DNA from: Phycisphaerae bacterium
GTDB lineage: Bacteria; Planctomycetota; Phycisphaerae; Phycisphaerales; UBA1924
DNA length: 64,000 nucleotides
Reading direction: 5' to 3'
Assembly (NCBI GenBank): GCA_030429705.1
Contig: JAUIES010000001.1
Coordinates: forward strand, 372,001-436,000
This document shows, piece by piece, positions 8,764 to 17,340 of the stretch. The position numbers and the translations under genes are program-made. The notes beneath the pieces are model-generated. The model was not told where the DNA came from, made no database searches, and worked only from the letters and a program-made list of their open reading frames with translations. Every line of letters starts with the position of its first letter. Positions within the stretch are counted from its first letter, which is position 1.

Positions 8764-10143
8764 ATGCCCTACGCCATCGACGAAACGCATGACCCGAAAC
8801 TCGAATCCTGGGTCGAAAGCGCCAATGACCCGAACACGGATTTTCCGATTCAGAATCTGCCGTTGTGCCTTGCAGGCTGCCCGACAAAGCAGCTTTCGAT
8901 GATGACAACTCGGGTAGGCGATTTCCTCGTCGATTTTGATGTCCTCAGTGCTGCTGAGTTGATTGAAGATACAAGTTGCGAAACTGGTGGAGTATGTTGG
9001 AATTATGTTCGCGCAATGAATCCTGTTTGGCGCACCGCCAAGATCAGAAAGCGTCTCAGTGAGCTCCTTCACAAAGACAACCCGGAACTGAGAGACAACA
9101 AAAAGTTACGAGAGGAGGCGCTCACGCCCATCGCAGAATGCAAAATGTACCAGCCAATCAGGTTCGGTGACTACACCGACTTCTACGCCTCTCTCAACCA
9201 CGCCACCAATGTCGGCTCCATGTTCCGCCCCGACAACCCGCTGCTGCCCAACTACAAGTGGATCCCGGTCGGGTATCACGGGCGGGCATCGAGCATTGTC
9301 CCTTCCGGCACGGTGATCACGCGGCCGGTCGGGCAGCAGGCACCGGCGGAGGGGGCTGTCGGCTCGGAGAACCGACCTACTTTTGGCCCGTGCAAACTGC
9401 TCGACTACGAGATGGAGATGGGCGCGATCATCGGGCGTGGCAACGACCTCGGCAAGCCCGTCACAATGGCCGAAGCCGAGGACCACATCCTCGGGCTGTG
9501 CATCCTCAACGACTGGTCGGCCCGCGACCTTCAGAAGTGGGAATATGTCCCGCTCGGCCCGTTCCTGGCGAAAAACTTCGCCAGTACCGTCAGCCCTTAC
9601 ATCGTCACGATGGAGGCCCTCGCCCCGTTCCGATGCCCGGCGATGGAACGGCCAACGAGCGACCCGCAGCCGCTCCCCCACCTCGACGCGCCAGCCAACC
9701 GCGAAGCGGGCGGCATCGACATCACGGTCGAGGTCCATCTTGCGAGCAAGCAGATGCGCGACACGGGGCTCGAACCGATCCGCCTGAGCAAGGGCAACTT
9801 CCGCGATATGTACTGGACGGTCGCCCAGATGATCGCCCACCACACAAGCAACGGCTGCAACCTTCAGCCGGGCGACCTGCTCGGCAGCGGAACCATCAGC
9901 GGCACCACCCGCGACAGCCGCGGGTCGCTGCTCGAACTCACCTGGGACGGCGACCCGTTTGCAAATCCGCCGGTGCTGGTGCCTGGCACGCAGCGCACGC
10001 CGATCGAGTTACCCACCGGTGAAACCCGCAAGTTCATCGCTGATGGCGACGAGATCATTATGCGGGCCTACTGCGAGCGCGAGGGTTTCCGCCGCATCGG
10101 TTTCGGTGAGTGCCGCGGGATCATCCAGCCGGCGGTCTCATAA
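8764..10143 (+). CDS. fahA: Fumarylacetoacetase
   Basis: Last enzyme of tyrosine/homogentisate breakdown, splitting 4-fumarylacetoacetate into fumarate and acetoacetate in the cytoplasm. Conserved active-site pieces are visible in order: FGDYTDFYASLNHATNVG (metal Asp and catalytic His), YEMEMGAIIG (metal Glu pair), NDWSARDLQKWEYVPLGPF (metal Asp), FLAKNF (Lys) and GSGTISG. The N-terminal SH3-like domain is present and the 459 residues match the family. I chose ATG 8764, preceded by GGAG, rather than the longer open frame beginning at 8695. The first third (to about 9180) is more AT-rich than the rest. No other tyrosine-degradation gene is nearby. Confidence 0.95.
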   Translation: MPYAIDETHDPKLESWVESANDPNTDFPIQNLPLCLAGCPTKQLSMMTTRVGDFLVDFDVLSAAELIEDTSCETGGVCWNYVRAMNPVWRTAKIRKRLSELLHKDNPELRDNKKLREEALTPIAECKMYQPIRFGDYTDFYASLNHATNVGSMFRPDNPLLPNYKWIPVGYHGRASSIVPSGTVITRPVGQQAPAEGAVGSENRPTFGPCKLLDYEMEMGAIIGRGNDLGKPVTMAEAEDHILGLCILNDWSARDLQKWEYVPLGPFLAKNFASTVSPYIVTMEALAPFRCPAMERPTSDPQPLPHLDAPANREAGGIDITVEVHLASKQMRDTGLEPIRLSKGNFRDMYWTVAQMIAHHTSNGCNLQPGDLLGSGTISGTTRDSRGSLLELTWDGDPFANPPVLVPGTQRTPIELPTGETRKFIADGDEIIMRAYCEREGFRRIGFGECRGIIQPAVS

Positions 10144-10253
10144 GTGCCGTTTCGCCGAAAACCCATGGATACGCCCGTTCGTGTCGTATGGCTTCCGTCG
10201 TTCGCATGGCCACATGAGGCAGATTCCCTGACCTTTCCAGAAGAAGGAGGCAG

Positions 10254-10340
10254 ATGAGCCACCGAATACACCGATTCGTCTGTAGCCGTATTCAATGCGG
10301 CTTGCGTGAGGCGAATGCATGGAATGTCATGATCTGTTGA
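10254..10340 (+). CDS. Possible 28-residue leader peptide
   Basis: A short open frame begins at an ATG preceded by a very strong AAGGAGG ribosome site with 5-base spacing. Its TGA at 10338-10340 overlaps a TTG codon (10337) in the frame of the PilZ protein. The peptide has no recognised similarity. It may be a coupling leader or regulatory upstream frame, or the ribosome site may serve no gene. Confidence 0.35.
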   Translation: MSHRIHRFVCSRIQCGLREANAWNVMIC

Positions 10341-11206
10341 AGATTGATAACGAAGAATACGCCGAGGTTCTTCGCCAGATCACCGCAGATGCCGCTGGGC
10401 ACCGGACGAGTTCGAAACGAAAATCAGAGCGGCTGACGCACAAACTGGATACACCGCTCGTCGCCGTTTTCAATTACGACATTCTCGAGAAGCGCGAAGC
10501 GTTTCAAGTGCGCACGGTTGATCTTTCAAACACCGGAGTTGGGTTTTTGCATGCCAAGCTGGAGTACCGCGATACGACAGTTGTTGTACTCGCTCACAAC
10601 AAGGCAGGTGAACTTCACAAGCTCTTTGGAAAAGTGGCTCACGCTCGGTTAATCACAGGAAGACTGCATCTTATCGGCATGCAGTTTGACGACTCGATTG
10701 AAGCGGAACAGTTTGTCACTATCTACGAGGACTCACAGTCTATACCTGGGTCGCCGATCGGTGCGTGGAATGATCTCGTGCGACTGGAAGGTGCTGCTCT
10801 CGAACGCGTGTTGCGAACCGTTAAATCACGCGAGCAAGCAGACGCAAAACGAGTCAGTCTGAGAAAAACCAAGCGTTCGGATTTCCACACGGAGTCCGTT
10901 CGACTGGTTGTACAACCTAACGATCCGACACGCCGAGCGCTATTCAAAGTTACACCGCTGAATCTGTCGAGCACGGGGGCCGGGTTTCTTCATGGCGCTT
11001 TCCTGTATCCGGGCACACCATGCGATGTGCTGCTTACAAATATTCATGGCGAGACCGAACTGACACGCAGCACAGTCGCTCGATGCGAACTCATTGGTGG
11101 TCGAATCCACCAAGTCGGGGTCAAGTTTGAGTCAAAACTCGAAGTCAGTCGATTCCTCTCAAACGAAGGTGGAGCGGACAGCAAAATCAGTCCGCGTGCA
11201 GCCTGA
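10319..11206 (+). CDS. Tandem PilZ-like domain protein
   Basis: A 295-residue cytoplasmic protein with two similar halves. Each carries a PilZ-like signature: first VRTVDLSNTGVGFLHAKLEY with KVAHARLITGRLHLIGMQF, then VTPLNLSSTGAGFLHGAFLY with TVARCELIGGRIHQVGVKF. PilZ domains bind cyclic di-GMP through an RxxxR motif and a (D/N)xSxxG motif. The DLSNTGVG and NLSSTGAG pieces fit the second motif; basic stretches precede both halves, but the RxxxR spacing is not clearly canonical. The partner is unknown. The first ATG is 10319; TTG 10337, coupled to the leader frame, is an alternative start. The gene is somewhat AT-richer than its neighbours. Confidence 0.7.
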   Translation: MECHDLLKIDNEEYAEVLRQITADAAGHRTSSKRKSERLTHKLDTPLVAVFNYDILEKREAFQVRTVDLSNTGVGFLHAKLEYRDTTVVVLAHNKAGELHKLFGKVAHARLITGRLHLIGMQFDDSIEAEQFVTIYEDSQSIPGSPIGAWNDLVRLEGAALERVLRTVKSREQADAKRVSLRKTKRSDFHTESVRLVVQPNDPTRRALFKVTPLNLSSTGAGFLHGAFLYPGTPCDVLLTNIHGETELTRSTVARCELIGGRIHQVGVKFESKLEVSRFLSNEGGADSKISPRAA

Positions 11207-11256
11207 TCTACGGTCAATCGTGGGCATACAATCCGGCTCTACAGGAGTCGGTACCG

Positions 11257-12222
11257 TTGAGCAGGACACAAGCCATCCCGAATCCGGTGTATGCCTCCAA
11301 TGCCACCGGTCTCGCTTGGGCCAAAGCCCTCGTCAGCGTGACCAAACCCGGCATCACGCGCATGGTCACCATCACCGCGATGGTCGGGTTTGTCCTCGGC
11401 GCGTGGCAGAACGGAGCCGACTCACTCGTCTCGATGCTTCGCCTTGGAGCGATCGTGGCGGTTGGCACCTACTTCTCGGCTGCCGGAGCCAACGCGCTCA
11501 ATCAATGGTGGGAATCAAGTCTTGATGCGCGCATGCGTCGTACGCGAAACCGACCAATTCCCGCTGCCCTGGTCCAGCCGCACACGGTTGCAAAGCTCGG
11601 GCTTCTGCTCGCGCTCGTCGGAACGGTGGTCCTCTTTCTTGCTGGTCCAGTGCCGGCGATCATCGGGCTTGCCTGTACGATTTCGTATGTACTGATCTAC
11701 ACGCCGCTCAAAACGCGGTCGGCGTGGTGTACGCTGGTCGGCGCTCTGCCAGGGGCTCTACCCCCCCTCATCGGCTGGACTGCTGCGACGGGCGGCTGGG
11801 CGTTCAGTGACATGCTCGCACCCGGCGGCCAGGCACTGTTCTGGCTCATGATGGTCTGGCAGATCCCCCACTTCATGGCCATCGCGTGGATGTATCGCAC
11901 CGATTACGCCGACGGCGGCATGCGCATGCTCCCAGTCATTGCACCGGGTGGACGCAGCACCAGTTGGGTGGTGCTCCTGACCTCCATCCTGCTCATACCG
12001 GCAACACTTGCGCCAGCACTCGCCATGCCGCAACTGATCGGGGTCGTTTACCCGGTGGTTGCATTGGTTTCAGGCGTGTGGTTCCTGTGGATGGGTATTC
12101 GGCTCGCCCGCCATCGAAACGACGCGATGGCAAAACGCGTCTTCTTCGCGTCGATCGCACACCTGCCCGTCCTCCTGCTGGTCATGGTTTGCGAAGCGTT
12201 TGTGCGGACGGTCCTTCTATGA
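11257..12222 (+). CDS. ctaB: Protoheme IX farnesyltransferase (heme O synthase)
   Basis: An integral membrane UbiA-family prenyltransferase that converts heme B to heme O for terminal oxidases. The first Asp-rich motif is in NALNQWWESSLDARMRRTRN and the second region is YTPLKTRSAWCTLVGALPG; WQIPHFMAIAWMYRTDYADGG is also typical of CtaB/CyoE. About eight or nine hydrophobic segments are visible. The start is a TTG at 11257, supported by AGGAG nine bases upstream. The stop overlaps the next gene by ATGA. The downstream ABC transporter and SCO gene point to cytochrome oxidase assembly. Confidence 0.95.
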   Translation: MSRTQAIPNPVYASNATGLAWAKALVSVTKPGITRMVTITAMVGFVLGAWQNGADSLVSMLRLGAIVAVGTYFSAAGANALNQWWESSLDARMRRTRNRPIPAALVQPHTVAKLGLLLALVGTVVLFLAGPVPAIIGLACTISYVLIYTPLKTRSAWCTLVGALPGALPPLIGWTAATGGWAFSDMLAPGGQALFWLMMVWQIPHFMAIAWMYRTDYADGGMRMLPVIAPGGRSTSWVVLLTSILLIPATLAPALAMPQLIGVVYPVVALVSGVWFLWMGIRLARHRNDAMAKRVFFASIAHLPVLLLVMVCEAFVRTVLL

Positions 12223-13133
12223 CTTCAATCGGCCCCATGGTCGAGACCCATAATCTGGCGGTTCAATATGGTTCACGCCAGAAGTCACACGCGCTCGAGC
12301 CAACATCTATCTCGATCGACACAGGCCAGTGGGTGGCTTTGCTCGGCCCGAATGGCAGCGGCAAGTCCACGCTCCTCAAGTGCCTCTCGACACTCTCAAA
12401 ACCAACCCAGGGCACGCTCAATCTGTTTGGTGAAAGCCCCTTCAAGAACGCCAAGGCGACCGCTGCAGCACGGGCCCGGTTGGGTGTTGTCTTTCAAAAT
12501 GGTGCGCTCGATGCTCTACTCACGGTTCGAGAAAATCTCCTGCTCGTCGCCGCGTGTTTCAGTCTGGATCGTGCATCAGAGCGCGTCGATGCCATCGTCG
12601 AGACGCTCGGCATCACCGACCGCATGACGCATCGTGTCGGCACGCTCTCGGGGGGGTTGATGAGGCGCGTTGATCTCGCTCGGGCATTACTCCCTGAACC
12701 GAGCCTGCTCCTGCTCGACGAACCGACCACCGGGCTTGATCTCGAATCGAGACAGCGGTTCATCGGTTCGCTGCAGTCGATTCGTCAGCAACGATCCATG
12801 ACCATCGTCTTCGCCACGCATCAGATGGACGAAGCCGAAGCCGCCGACCGTGTCATCATGATGGCGGACGGGACCATGATCGCAGACGACACGCCAGGTC
12901 ACTTCCGCGAACATGCCGGTCGCACGCGCCTCACGCTCGAAAGCACATTACCCGAAGACCTTCGACAAACCCTGGACCTACCAGAGACTGACGCTTCAAT
13001 CCCGGTGGATGCGTCCAACTTGCAAACGCTGTCAACGCTCGCCTCGAACGGGATCGCGTTTCGTGTCGGCCCGCCGTCTCTGGGCGATATCTACCTCGAG
13101 AAAACCGGCCAGCGACTGGTGGACCAACCATGA
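12219..13133 (+). CDS. ABC transporter ATP-binding protein
   Basis: A 304-residue ATPase with Walker A GPNGSGKSTLL near residue 40, Q-loop GVVFQNGALD, signature LSGGLMRRVDLARAL (LSGG), Walker B LLLLDEPTTGLD and the switch His in FATHQMDEAEA. It resembles the CcmA/DrrA/NatA type that pairs with ABC-2 permeases. ATG at 12219 was chosen because it overlaps the ctaB stop; the longer upstream open frame is a shadow of ctaB. It overlaps the next gene, a permease, by four bases. The substrate is unknown; the setting suggests something needed for oxidase biogenesis. Confidence 0.9.
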   Translation: MTSIGPMVETHNLAVQYGSRQKSHALEPTSISIDTGQWVALLGPNGSGKSTLLKCLSTLSKPTQGTLNLFGESPFKNAKATAAARARLGVVFQNGALDALLTVRENLLLVAACFSLDRASERVDAIVETLGITDRMTHRVGTLSGGLMRRVDLARALLPEPSLLLLDEPTTGLDLESRQRFIGSLQSIRQQRSMTIVFATHQMDEAEAADRVIMMADGTMIADDTPGHFREHAGRTRLTLESTLPEDLRQTLDLPETDASIPVDASNLQTLSTLASNGIAFRVGPPSLGDIYLEKTGQRLVDQP

Positions 13134-13885
13134 GCGCCGTGGGATTCACCCAACTCGTTCGCCGCGACCTCATCCGCATGACCCGGCAACCGGCGCGCGT
13201 CGTTGCTTGCATCGCAACACCCGCTCTCCTCGGTGTGTTCCTTGCATCAGGATTCTCAGAATCACTTCAACCTGGCGGCGAACGCTATGGTTCATTCCTC
13301 TTGCCCGGCATGATCGTCATGGTCGTGCTCTTCAGTTCCATCTTCAGCGCCATCTCACTCATCGATGACCGCGAAAAAGGTGTGCTTCAGGGCATCATCG
13401 TCAGTCCGATGTCGTGGCGAGCGATTGCGCTCGCTCGATTGGCCGGCTCGTCAATCGTCGCAGCGATACAGGCTGTGATTCTGCTGATCATCGGGATTTT
13501 CACCGCGTCCGCCGACTTCACCCCGCAACTGCTTTTCGCTTTGGTTTCCATCTCCGTTGTCTCCGTTGGCACCACTGGTCTCGGGCTCGCGCTCGCGTGG
13601 TTCGTGAACTCGAAAGAAGGCTTCCATGGCGTGATGAATCTGATCATTATGCCGATGTGGCTCTTAAGCGGTGCGTTCTTCAGCCGAGAATCGGCGACAC
13701 CCTGGCTCGATGTCGTGATGAATCTCAATCCGCTCACCCACTGCACGGATACCCTCCGATGGGCACTCGGCAGCGGATCATCGCCGAGCACCTTCGCTTG
13801 GGTGATCGCAATCGGATTTGCCGTCGCGGGCGCGGTTCTGACAACCGAAGCCATCGGACGCCCACCTCGACCCGGACGAATGTAA
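13130..13885 (+). CDS. ABC-2 type permease
   Basis: A 251-residue membrane protein with six predicted membrane segments, including LLPGMIVMVVLFSSIFSAIS, VAAIQAVILLIIGIF, ALVSISVVSVGTTGLGLALAW, LIIMPMWLLSGAFF and a final C-terminal helix. LIDDREKGVLQGIIVSPMSW after the second helix and the LLSGAFFSRE...NPLTHCTDTLRW region are hallmarks of ABC-2 (DrrB/NodJ-like) permeases. It is translationally coupled to the ATPase and probably forms a dimeric exporter with it. Confidence 0.9.
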   Translation: MSAVGFTQLVRRDLIRMTRQPARVVACIATPALLGVFLASGFSESLQPGGERYGSFLLPGMIVMVVLFSSIFSAISLIDDREKGVLQGIIVSPMSWRAIALARLAGSSIVAAIQAVILLIIGIFTASADFTPQLLFALVSISVVSVGTTGLGLALAWFVNSKEGFHGVMNLIIMPMWLLSGAFFSRESATPWLDVVMNLNPLTHCTDTLRWALGSGSSPSTFAWVIAIGFAVAGAVLTTEAIGRPPRPGRM

Positions 13886-13931
13886 ACAACAGGGTCTGCG
13901 CATCTGTGTCAAACAACTGCCTGGAGAGATC

Positions 13932-14654
13932 ATGTCAAACCAATCCTCATCAATGATGATTCCAGTGGTGATCGCGGCCATAGTCGCGTTTGTCGCTGCT
14001 TCTGCAGTCGTGCTCATTCCGAAAATGCGAGCGAGCAAACCAAACGAAACCGTCGGCACGCCGAGCGGCATCGTCGATTCAGGAGCAACCTCTGGTGAGA
14101 CCATCATCCCCGGACAACCACCCGAGATTTTGGCCGACATGAAGATCTTGCCTTTCCAACTCATCAATCATGATGGTTTGCCGGTTGACGAGACCATGTT
14201 CGACGGCAAGGTCACGATCATGGATTTCTTTTTCACTCGGTGCCCGGGCCCTTGCCCACAGATGACCAGCGAACTGCGCCGAATACAACAATCGCTTGAC
14301 GGAACCGGTGTGCGCATTGTCAGTTTCAGCGTCGACGCCGACCATGACGGTCCGGTCGTCATGAGGCAATACGCGCATCAGAACAACGCTGATCTTGCAA
14401 CATGGACTTTCGTGACGGGAGATCCTGATCAGGTGGCGAATCTCGCAATCGATGGACTCGGGTTTGCGCTCCAGCAGGCAGAGCCTTCGCCCGACGCACC
14501 GACGGACGGACCCAACATCCTGCACCCAACACATTTCATGCTCGTCGGTCCGGATCGCCGCATACTAGCGATCGCTCGAAGCAACGACGCTGAGCATGTC
14601 GATCTCCTCGTCGCTGGGGCGCGACGATTGGCTGAATCGCTCGACGGCGGCTAA
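13932..14654 (+). CDS. SCO1/SenC-type copper chaperone for cytochrome oxidase
   Basis: A 240-residue thioredoxin-fold protein with an N-terminal membrane anchor (VVIAAIVAFVAASAVVLIP), so the domain faces the periplasm-like space. The copper motif CPGPC is in FFFTRCPGPCPQM, and the third ligand His is in ILHPTHFMLVGPD, as in SCO proteins that mature the CuA centre of cytochrome c oxidase. FSVDADHDGP and FVTGDPDQV also fit the family. It closes the ctaB-ABC-ABC operon, 46 bases after the permease. Its 3' end overlaps a convergent small gene. Confidence 0.93.
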   Translation: MSNQSSSMMIPVVIAAIVAFVAASAVVLIPKMRASKPNETVGTPSGIVDSGATSGETIIPGQPPEILADMKILPFQLINHDGLPVDETMFDGKVTIMDFFFTRCPGPCPQMTSELRRIQQSLDGTGVRIVSFSVDADHDGPVVMRQYAHQNNADLATWTFVTGDPDQVANLAIDGLGFALQQAEPSPDAPTDGPNILHPTHFMLVGPDRRILAIARSNDAEHVDLLVAGARRLAESLDGG

Positions 14655-14822
14655 CACACCCGGCAACAAAGCCTCCGCCCGAGCACGGCGGTCAAGTATC
14701 GCCGTCAGACCCTCATGGGCCATCAACTGATCGATGAGTGCGCCCCTAGCCCGCTCTTTGACCGAAGCGAGCTCGGCCTGGCTGATCTCGCTCGATATCG
14801 TCTCGGACGGCTTCTGTTCCAT
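14565..14822 (-). CDS. Small hypothetical protein overlapping the sigma factor gene
   Basis: An 85-residue, mostly helical, charged protein without membrane segments or recognised motifs. It starts 77 bases inside the 3' end of the ECF sigma gene on the same strand and is therefore probably co-translated. Third codon positions are GC-rich, which supports real coding. A regulator of the sigma factor is a possibility only because of the coupling. Its 3' end overlaps the convergent SCO gene by 90 bases. Confidence 0.5.
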   Translation of the reverse strand: MEQKPSETISSEISQAELASVKERARGALIDQLMAHEGLTAILDRRARAEALLPGVLAAVERFSQSSRPSDEEIDMLSVVASSDR

Positions 14823-15351
14823 CTGTATCTCGCCCCGCTACTTCTTCCTGCCGCGAACTGTGCTGTTTCAGCCTCTGCAGCCCGCGGAACTTCCAGTTGT
14901 TGACCGACGAAGTTGTCACCCCGAGTGCTCGGGCGGCCTCATCGTAACTCAATCCACGAAGAACGATCAGGCGAACCGCTTCCTGCTCGTGAGGTGTCAG
15001 AGACCCAAGATCCTGTTTCAACCGCCGCTTGGCATCAGCTCCTGCCTCTGTTCGCCGCCCGGCTGGCTTGTTCTCGTGTTCGGCTTTGCGACGCTCGCGG
15101 GCCGTGTGCTGGTCCAGCAGTTGTTTCCGTCGATGTCCGCGTTTGATCAGGTTCTCCGCAATCTTGATGAGATAACTCGCGTGAATCTCGCGTGTTTCAA
15201 GATCTGGAACATTCAGCAATCGAACGAACACTTCTTGAGCGATATCTTCTGCTGAAGATGGCTCCACGCTTCGTCGCGCGAAGCAATACACCCGTTCGTA
15301 ATACTGCTCAAACAAACTAAGCACTCGAAGCGTTTTTGACTCTGACGCCAT
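14746..15351 (-). CDS. ECF-type RNA polymerase sigma factor
   Basis: A 201-residue sigma70-family protein. Region 2 is visible in LFEQYYERVYCFARR and AEDIAQEVFVRLL. Region 4 is in LGSLTPHEQEAVRLIVLRG and DEAARALGVTTSSVNNWKFRG, a clear helix-turn-helix. A charged linker (RRKAEHENKPAGRRTEAGAD) joins them. GGGAGG precedes the ATG by eight bases. The last ~25 residues overlap the small downstream gene. No classic membrane anti-sigma gene is adjacent, so control may be through the small partner or another route. Confidence 0.9.
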   Translation of the reverse strand: MASESKTLRVLSLFEQYYERVYCFARRSVEPSSAEDIAQEVFVRLLNVPDLETREIHASYLIKIAENLIKRGHRRKQLLDQHTARERRKAEHENKPAGRRTEAGADAKRRLKQDLGSLTPHEQEAVRLIVLRGLSYDEAARALGVTTSSVNNWKFRGLQRLKQHSSRQEEVAGRDTDGTEAVRDDIERDQPGRARFGQRAG

Positions 15352-15408
15352 GATTGGACGCCTCCCTCGTCAATCGAAACCCAGCATGCAAAACACCTTG
15401 CGTGTCTG

Positions 15409-15430
15409 ACTTCTGTTGTAACACAGAAGT
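15409..15430. promoter_or_regulatory. Inverted repeat between the sigma gene and the next genes
   Basis: ACTTCTGT and ACAGAAGT face each other around a 6-base spacer. The site is 58 bases upstream of the sigma start codon and could be an operator or part of a promoter. The function is not known. Confidence 0.3.
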
Positions 15431-15644
15431 TCCCACCAGACGCACACAGGATACCGACTTCTTCACGGAATGTAAGAGGCAATCACCCGATTTACCTCCA
15501 AGTTTTTCCAAAGCCGAAAGATACAACGCCAGATCAGATTGTGTTTTTGAGACTCATCGGTTTCTCTTCTACTCACGCCGAATGCGTGAACTCGGTACGC
15601 AAGATTCGGGCCAGGACGAGCCACACCATGAAAAACACACAACC

Positions 15645-15722
15645 ATGTCATGCAAGTGCCAGACGAAACCCGGCCAGTCGCGCAAAAAGTGCACCAGGTG
15701 CCGTCCGTGCCTGGATCTGTAA
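15645..15722 (+). CDS. Possible cysteine-rich mini-protein
   Basis: A 25-residue frame with cysteine spacing CxC, then CxxCxxC, near a basic QSRKKC segment. Its third codon positions are strongly GC-rich, unlike the overlapping longer frame beginning at 15628, so this is the better coding candidate for the stretch. The TAA stop is followed after one base by the ATG of the next gene. No ribosome site is obvious. The spacing could bind a metal. Confidence 0.35.
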   Translation: MSCKCQTKPGQSRKKCTRCRPCLDL

Positions 15723-15723
15723 C

Positions 15724-16047
15724 ATGACGCCGCAACAACGGCACAAATTGTCTCACCAGATAAGGGGGGGTGCCGGCAAAGTCACAGATGTACCGGCAAT
15801 CCGTTCACGCGTCGACCGATATGAAGCGGCATTGACGGTGGCGCTCTTCCTCGAATTTGCCAATCACCACAATCTCACGCCAGCAGAAGCGGATGCACTT
15901 CTGCACCGCGCCGGTGAAGTCGGCCCGCGCACGCTCGATCTTCTCGGGCTCGCCAGTCCGCCCACAGCCTTACCCGGTCGAACTGAAAATGAACACGCAG
16001 GACATCGCAATCAACGCGCATCAACCGCAACGCCCGGGCGTCACTGA
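15724..16047 (+). CDS. Hypothetical protein
   Basis: A 107-residue protein of unknown function. The middle (DRYEAALTVALFLEFANHHNLTPAEADALLHRAG) is helical and looks like genuine protein. The last ~25 residues are low in hydrophobics. I chose ATG 15724 rather than the longer frame from 15628 or 15541, because codon bias supports a different frame upstream of 15724. It is convergent with the aminopeptidase gene. Confidence 0.5.
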   Translation: MTPQQRHKLSHQIRGGAGKVTDVPAIRSRVDRYEAALTVALFLEFANHHNLTPAEADALLHRAGEVGPRTLDLLGLASPPTALPGRTENEHAGHRNQRASTATPGRH

Positions 16048-16081
16048 TGGACACGCGTTACCTCGCGTCGCCGTTCTGTAC

Positions 16082-17323
16082 TCACTTGGATCGTGTATTG
16101 CGTCGCCGCGCGGTTCGCATGGCGGCCTCGACTTCATCGGCGGTACGCGGGATCGCTTTCGTCAGATTCGTTCGACCCTGTGCGGTCACCAGAATATCGT
16201 CTTCAAGACGAATCCCGATGCCCTTGTCCTGCAAATATATTCCAGGCTCGACCGTCAGCACCATGCCCGGCGCCAACTTGTCCGGCGTTTGCGGATCGTG
16301 TACATCGACACCGAGATGGTGCCCGATGCCGTGAACGAAAGTGTCGCCGTACCCGGCTTTGTCAATGATGTCTCGCGCCGCGCGATCAACATCCATGAAG
16401 GTCGCGCCGGGCTTGACCGCACGAATACCAGCATCGAGTGCCTGCAACACCAGATCGTACAACTTTCGTTGCTCTTTTGTAAACTTGCCGCTGACAGGAT
16501 ACGCGCGCGTTACATCGGCACAATATCCCCCCACCTCGGCACCAGCATCGATCAAAACGATGTCATTCTCACCCGATTGTTCATCGTTGCGCATGTAGTG
16601 CAACACAGTCGCATTGCCACCTGCACCAACAATCGAGTTGTACGCCGGTCGGGTCGCACCTGCATCTTCAAAGCCGCGTTCGAGTGCTCGCTGAATATCC
16701 CGCTCGCAGACCCCCGGCTTCATCACGCCCATCGCTTGCGAAAACCCTTCTGCGGTTGCTGCGGCGGCGAGTCGCATCTGCGCCAGTTCGCTGCGCGACT
16801 TGACCGCCCGCATCGAGGGCAGCACATTGGTCGCGTCTTCGATCGCCACGCCCGGCACGGTCTCGCAGACGCGCCGAAACACCGCGAGGTCGGGCGATGC
16901 TGGCGATCCATAGTTTGCAAACTGATGCAGACAAGCAACCCGCTTGGCGCGAGCCGCGGCACCTGTCACCATGCGCGGGAGGTAAGTCGTTCGCATGATC
17001 GACTCAATACCCAACTGCGAACGAAGCGTGCCCGAGATTTGCGCGCGAAACCCGTCCCACTGGTCGAGTTCGGGATCCGTCGGCCGAAGAAACAAAACAA
17101 CTCGACGTTTCGGGTCTGGGTTCGACTTATCGAACAAGAGCGCTGCCCCGTGTTCATCGCGAATACCGGTCAGGTAAAAGAAGTCGGAGTTCGCCTCCCA
17201 AGCGCCGCGCAGTGGCGGCGCGCCATTGCCCGCCATGACCAGCCCCACCGCGCCTTTGAGCGCCTTGAGAACCTTGTTTCGACGAGACGCAAACTCTTCA
17301 CTTTTGATCGGGCTACGAAGCAT
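16082..17323 (-). CDS. pepP: Xaa-Pro aminopeptidase (aminopeptidase P, M24B)
   Basis: A dinuclear metallopeptidase of 413 residues that removes N-terminal residues ahead of proline. The N-terminal creatinase-like domain (SDFFYLTGIRDEHGAALL) is followed by the pita-bread domain. Metal ligands can be seen: two Asp in LIDAGAEVGGYCADVTRAYPV, His in FVHGIGHHLGVDVHD, Glu in TVEPGIYL and Glu in IRLEDDILVT. Length and motif order match PepP. It is 18 bases downstream of the receiver-like gene on the same strand, perhaps in one transcript with tilS. Confidence 0.95.
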   Translation of the reverse strand: MLRSPIKSEEFASRRNKVLKALKGAVGLVMAGNGAPPLRGAWEANSDFFYLTGIRDEHGAALLFDKSNPDPKRRVVLFLRPTDPELDQWDGFRAQISGTLRSQLGIESIMRTTYLPRMVTGAAARAKRVACLHQFANYGSPASPDLAVFRRVCETVPGVAIEDATNVLPSMRAVKSRSELAQMRLAAAATAEGFSQAMGVMKPGVCERDIQRALERGFEDAGATRPAYNSIVGAGGNATVLHYMRNDEQSGENDIVLIDAGAEVGGYCADVTRAYPVSGKFTKEQRKLYDLVLQALDAGIRAVKPGATFMDVDRAARDIIDKAGYGDTFVHGIGHHLGVDVHDPQTPDKLAPGMVLTVEPGIYLQDKGIGIRLEDDILVTAQGRTNLTKAIPRTADEVEAAMRTARRRNTRSK

Positions 17324-17340
17324 GCCGACTCCTTGGATTC

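Noticed and set aside
15628-15723. Extension of the hypothetical gene at 15724 to an upstream ATG
   Set aside because: Third codon positions in this stretch favour a different frame, the cysteine-rich mini-protein.
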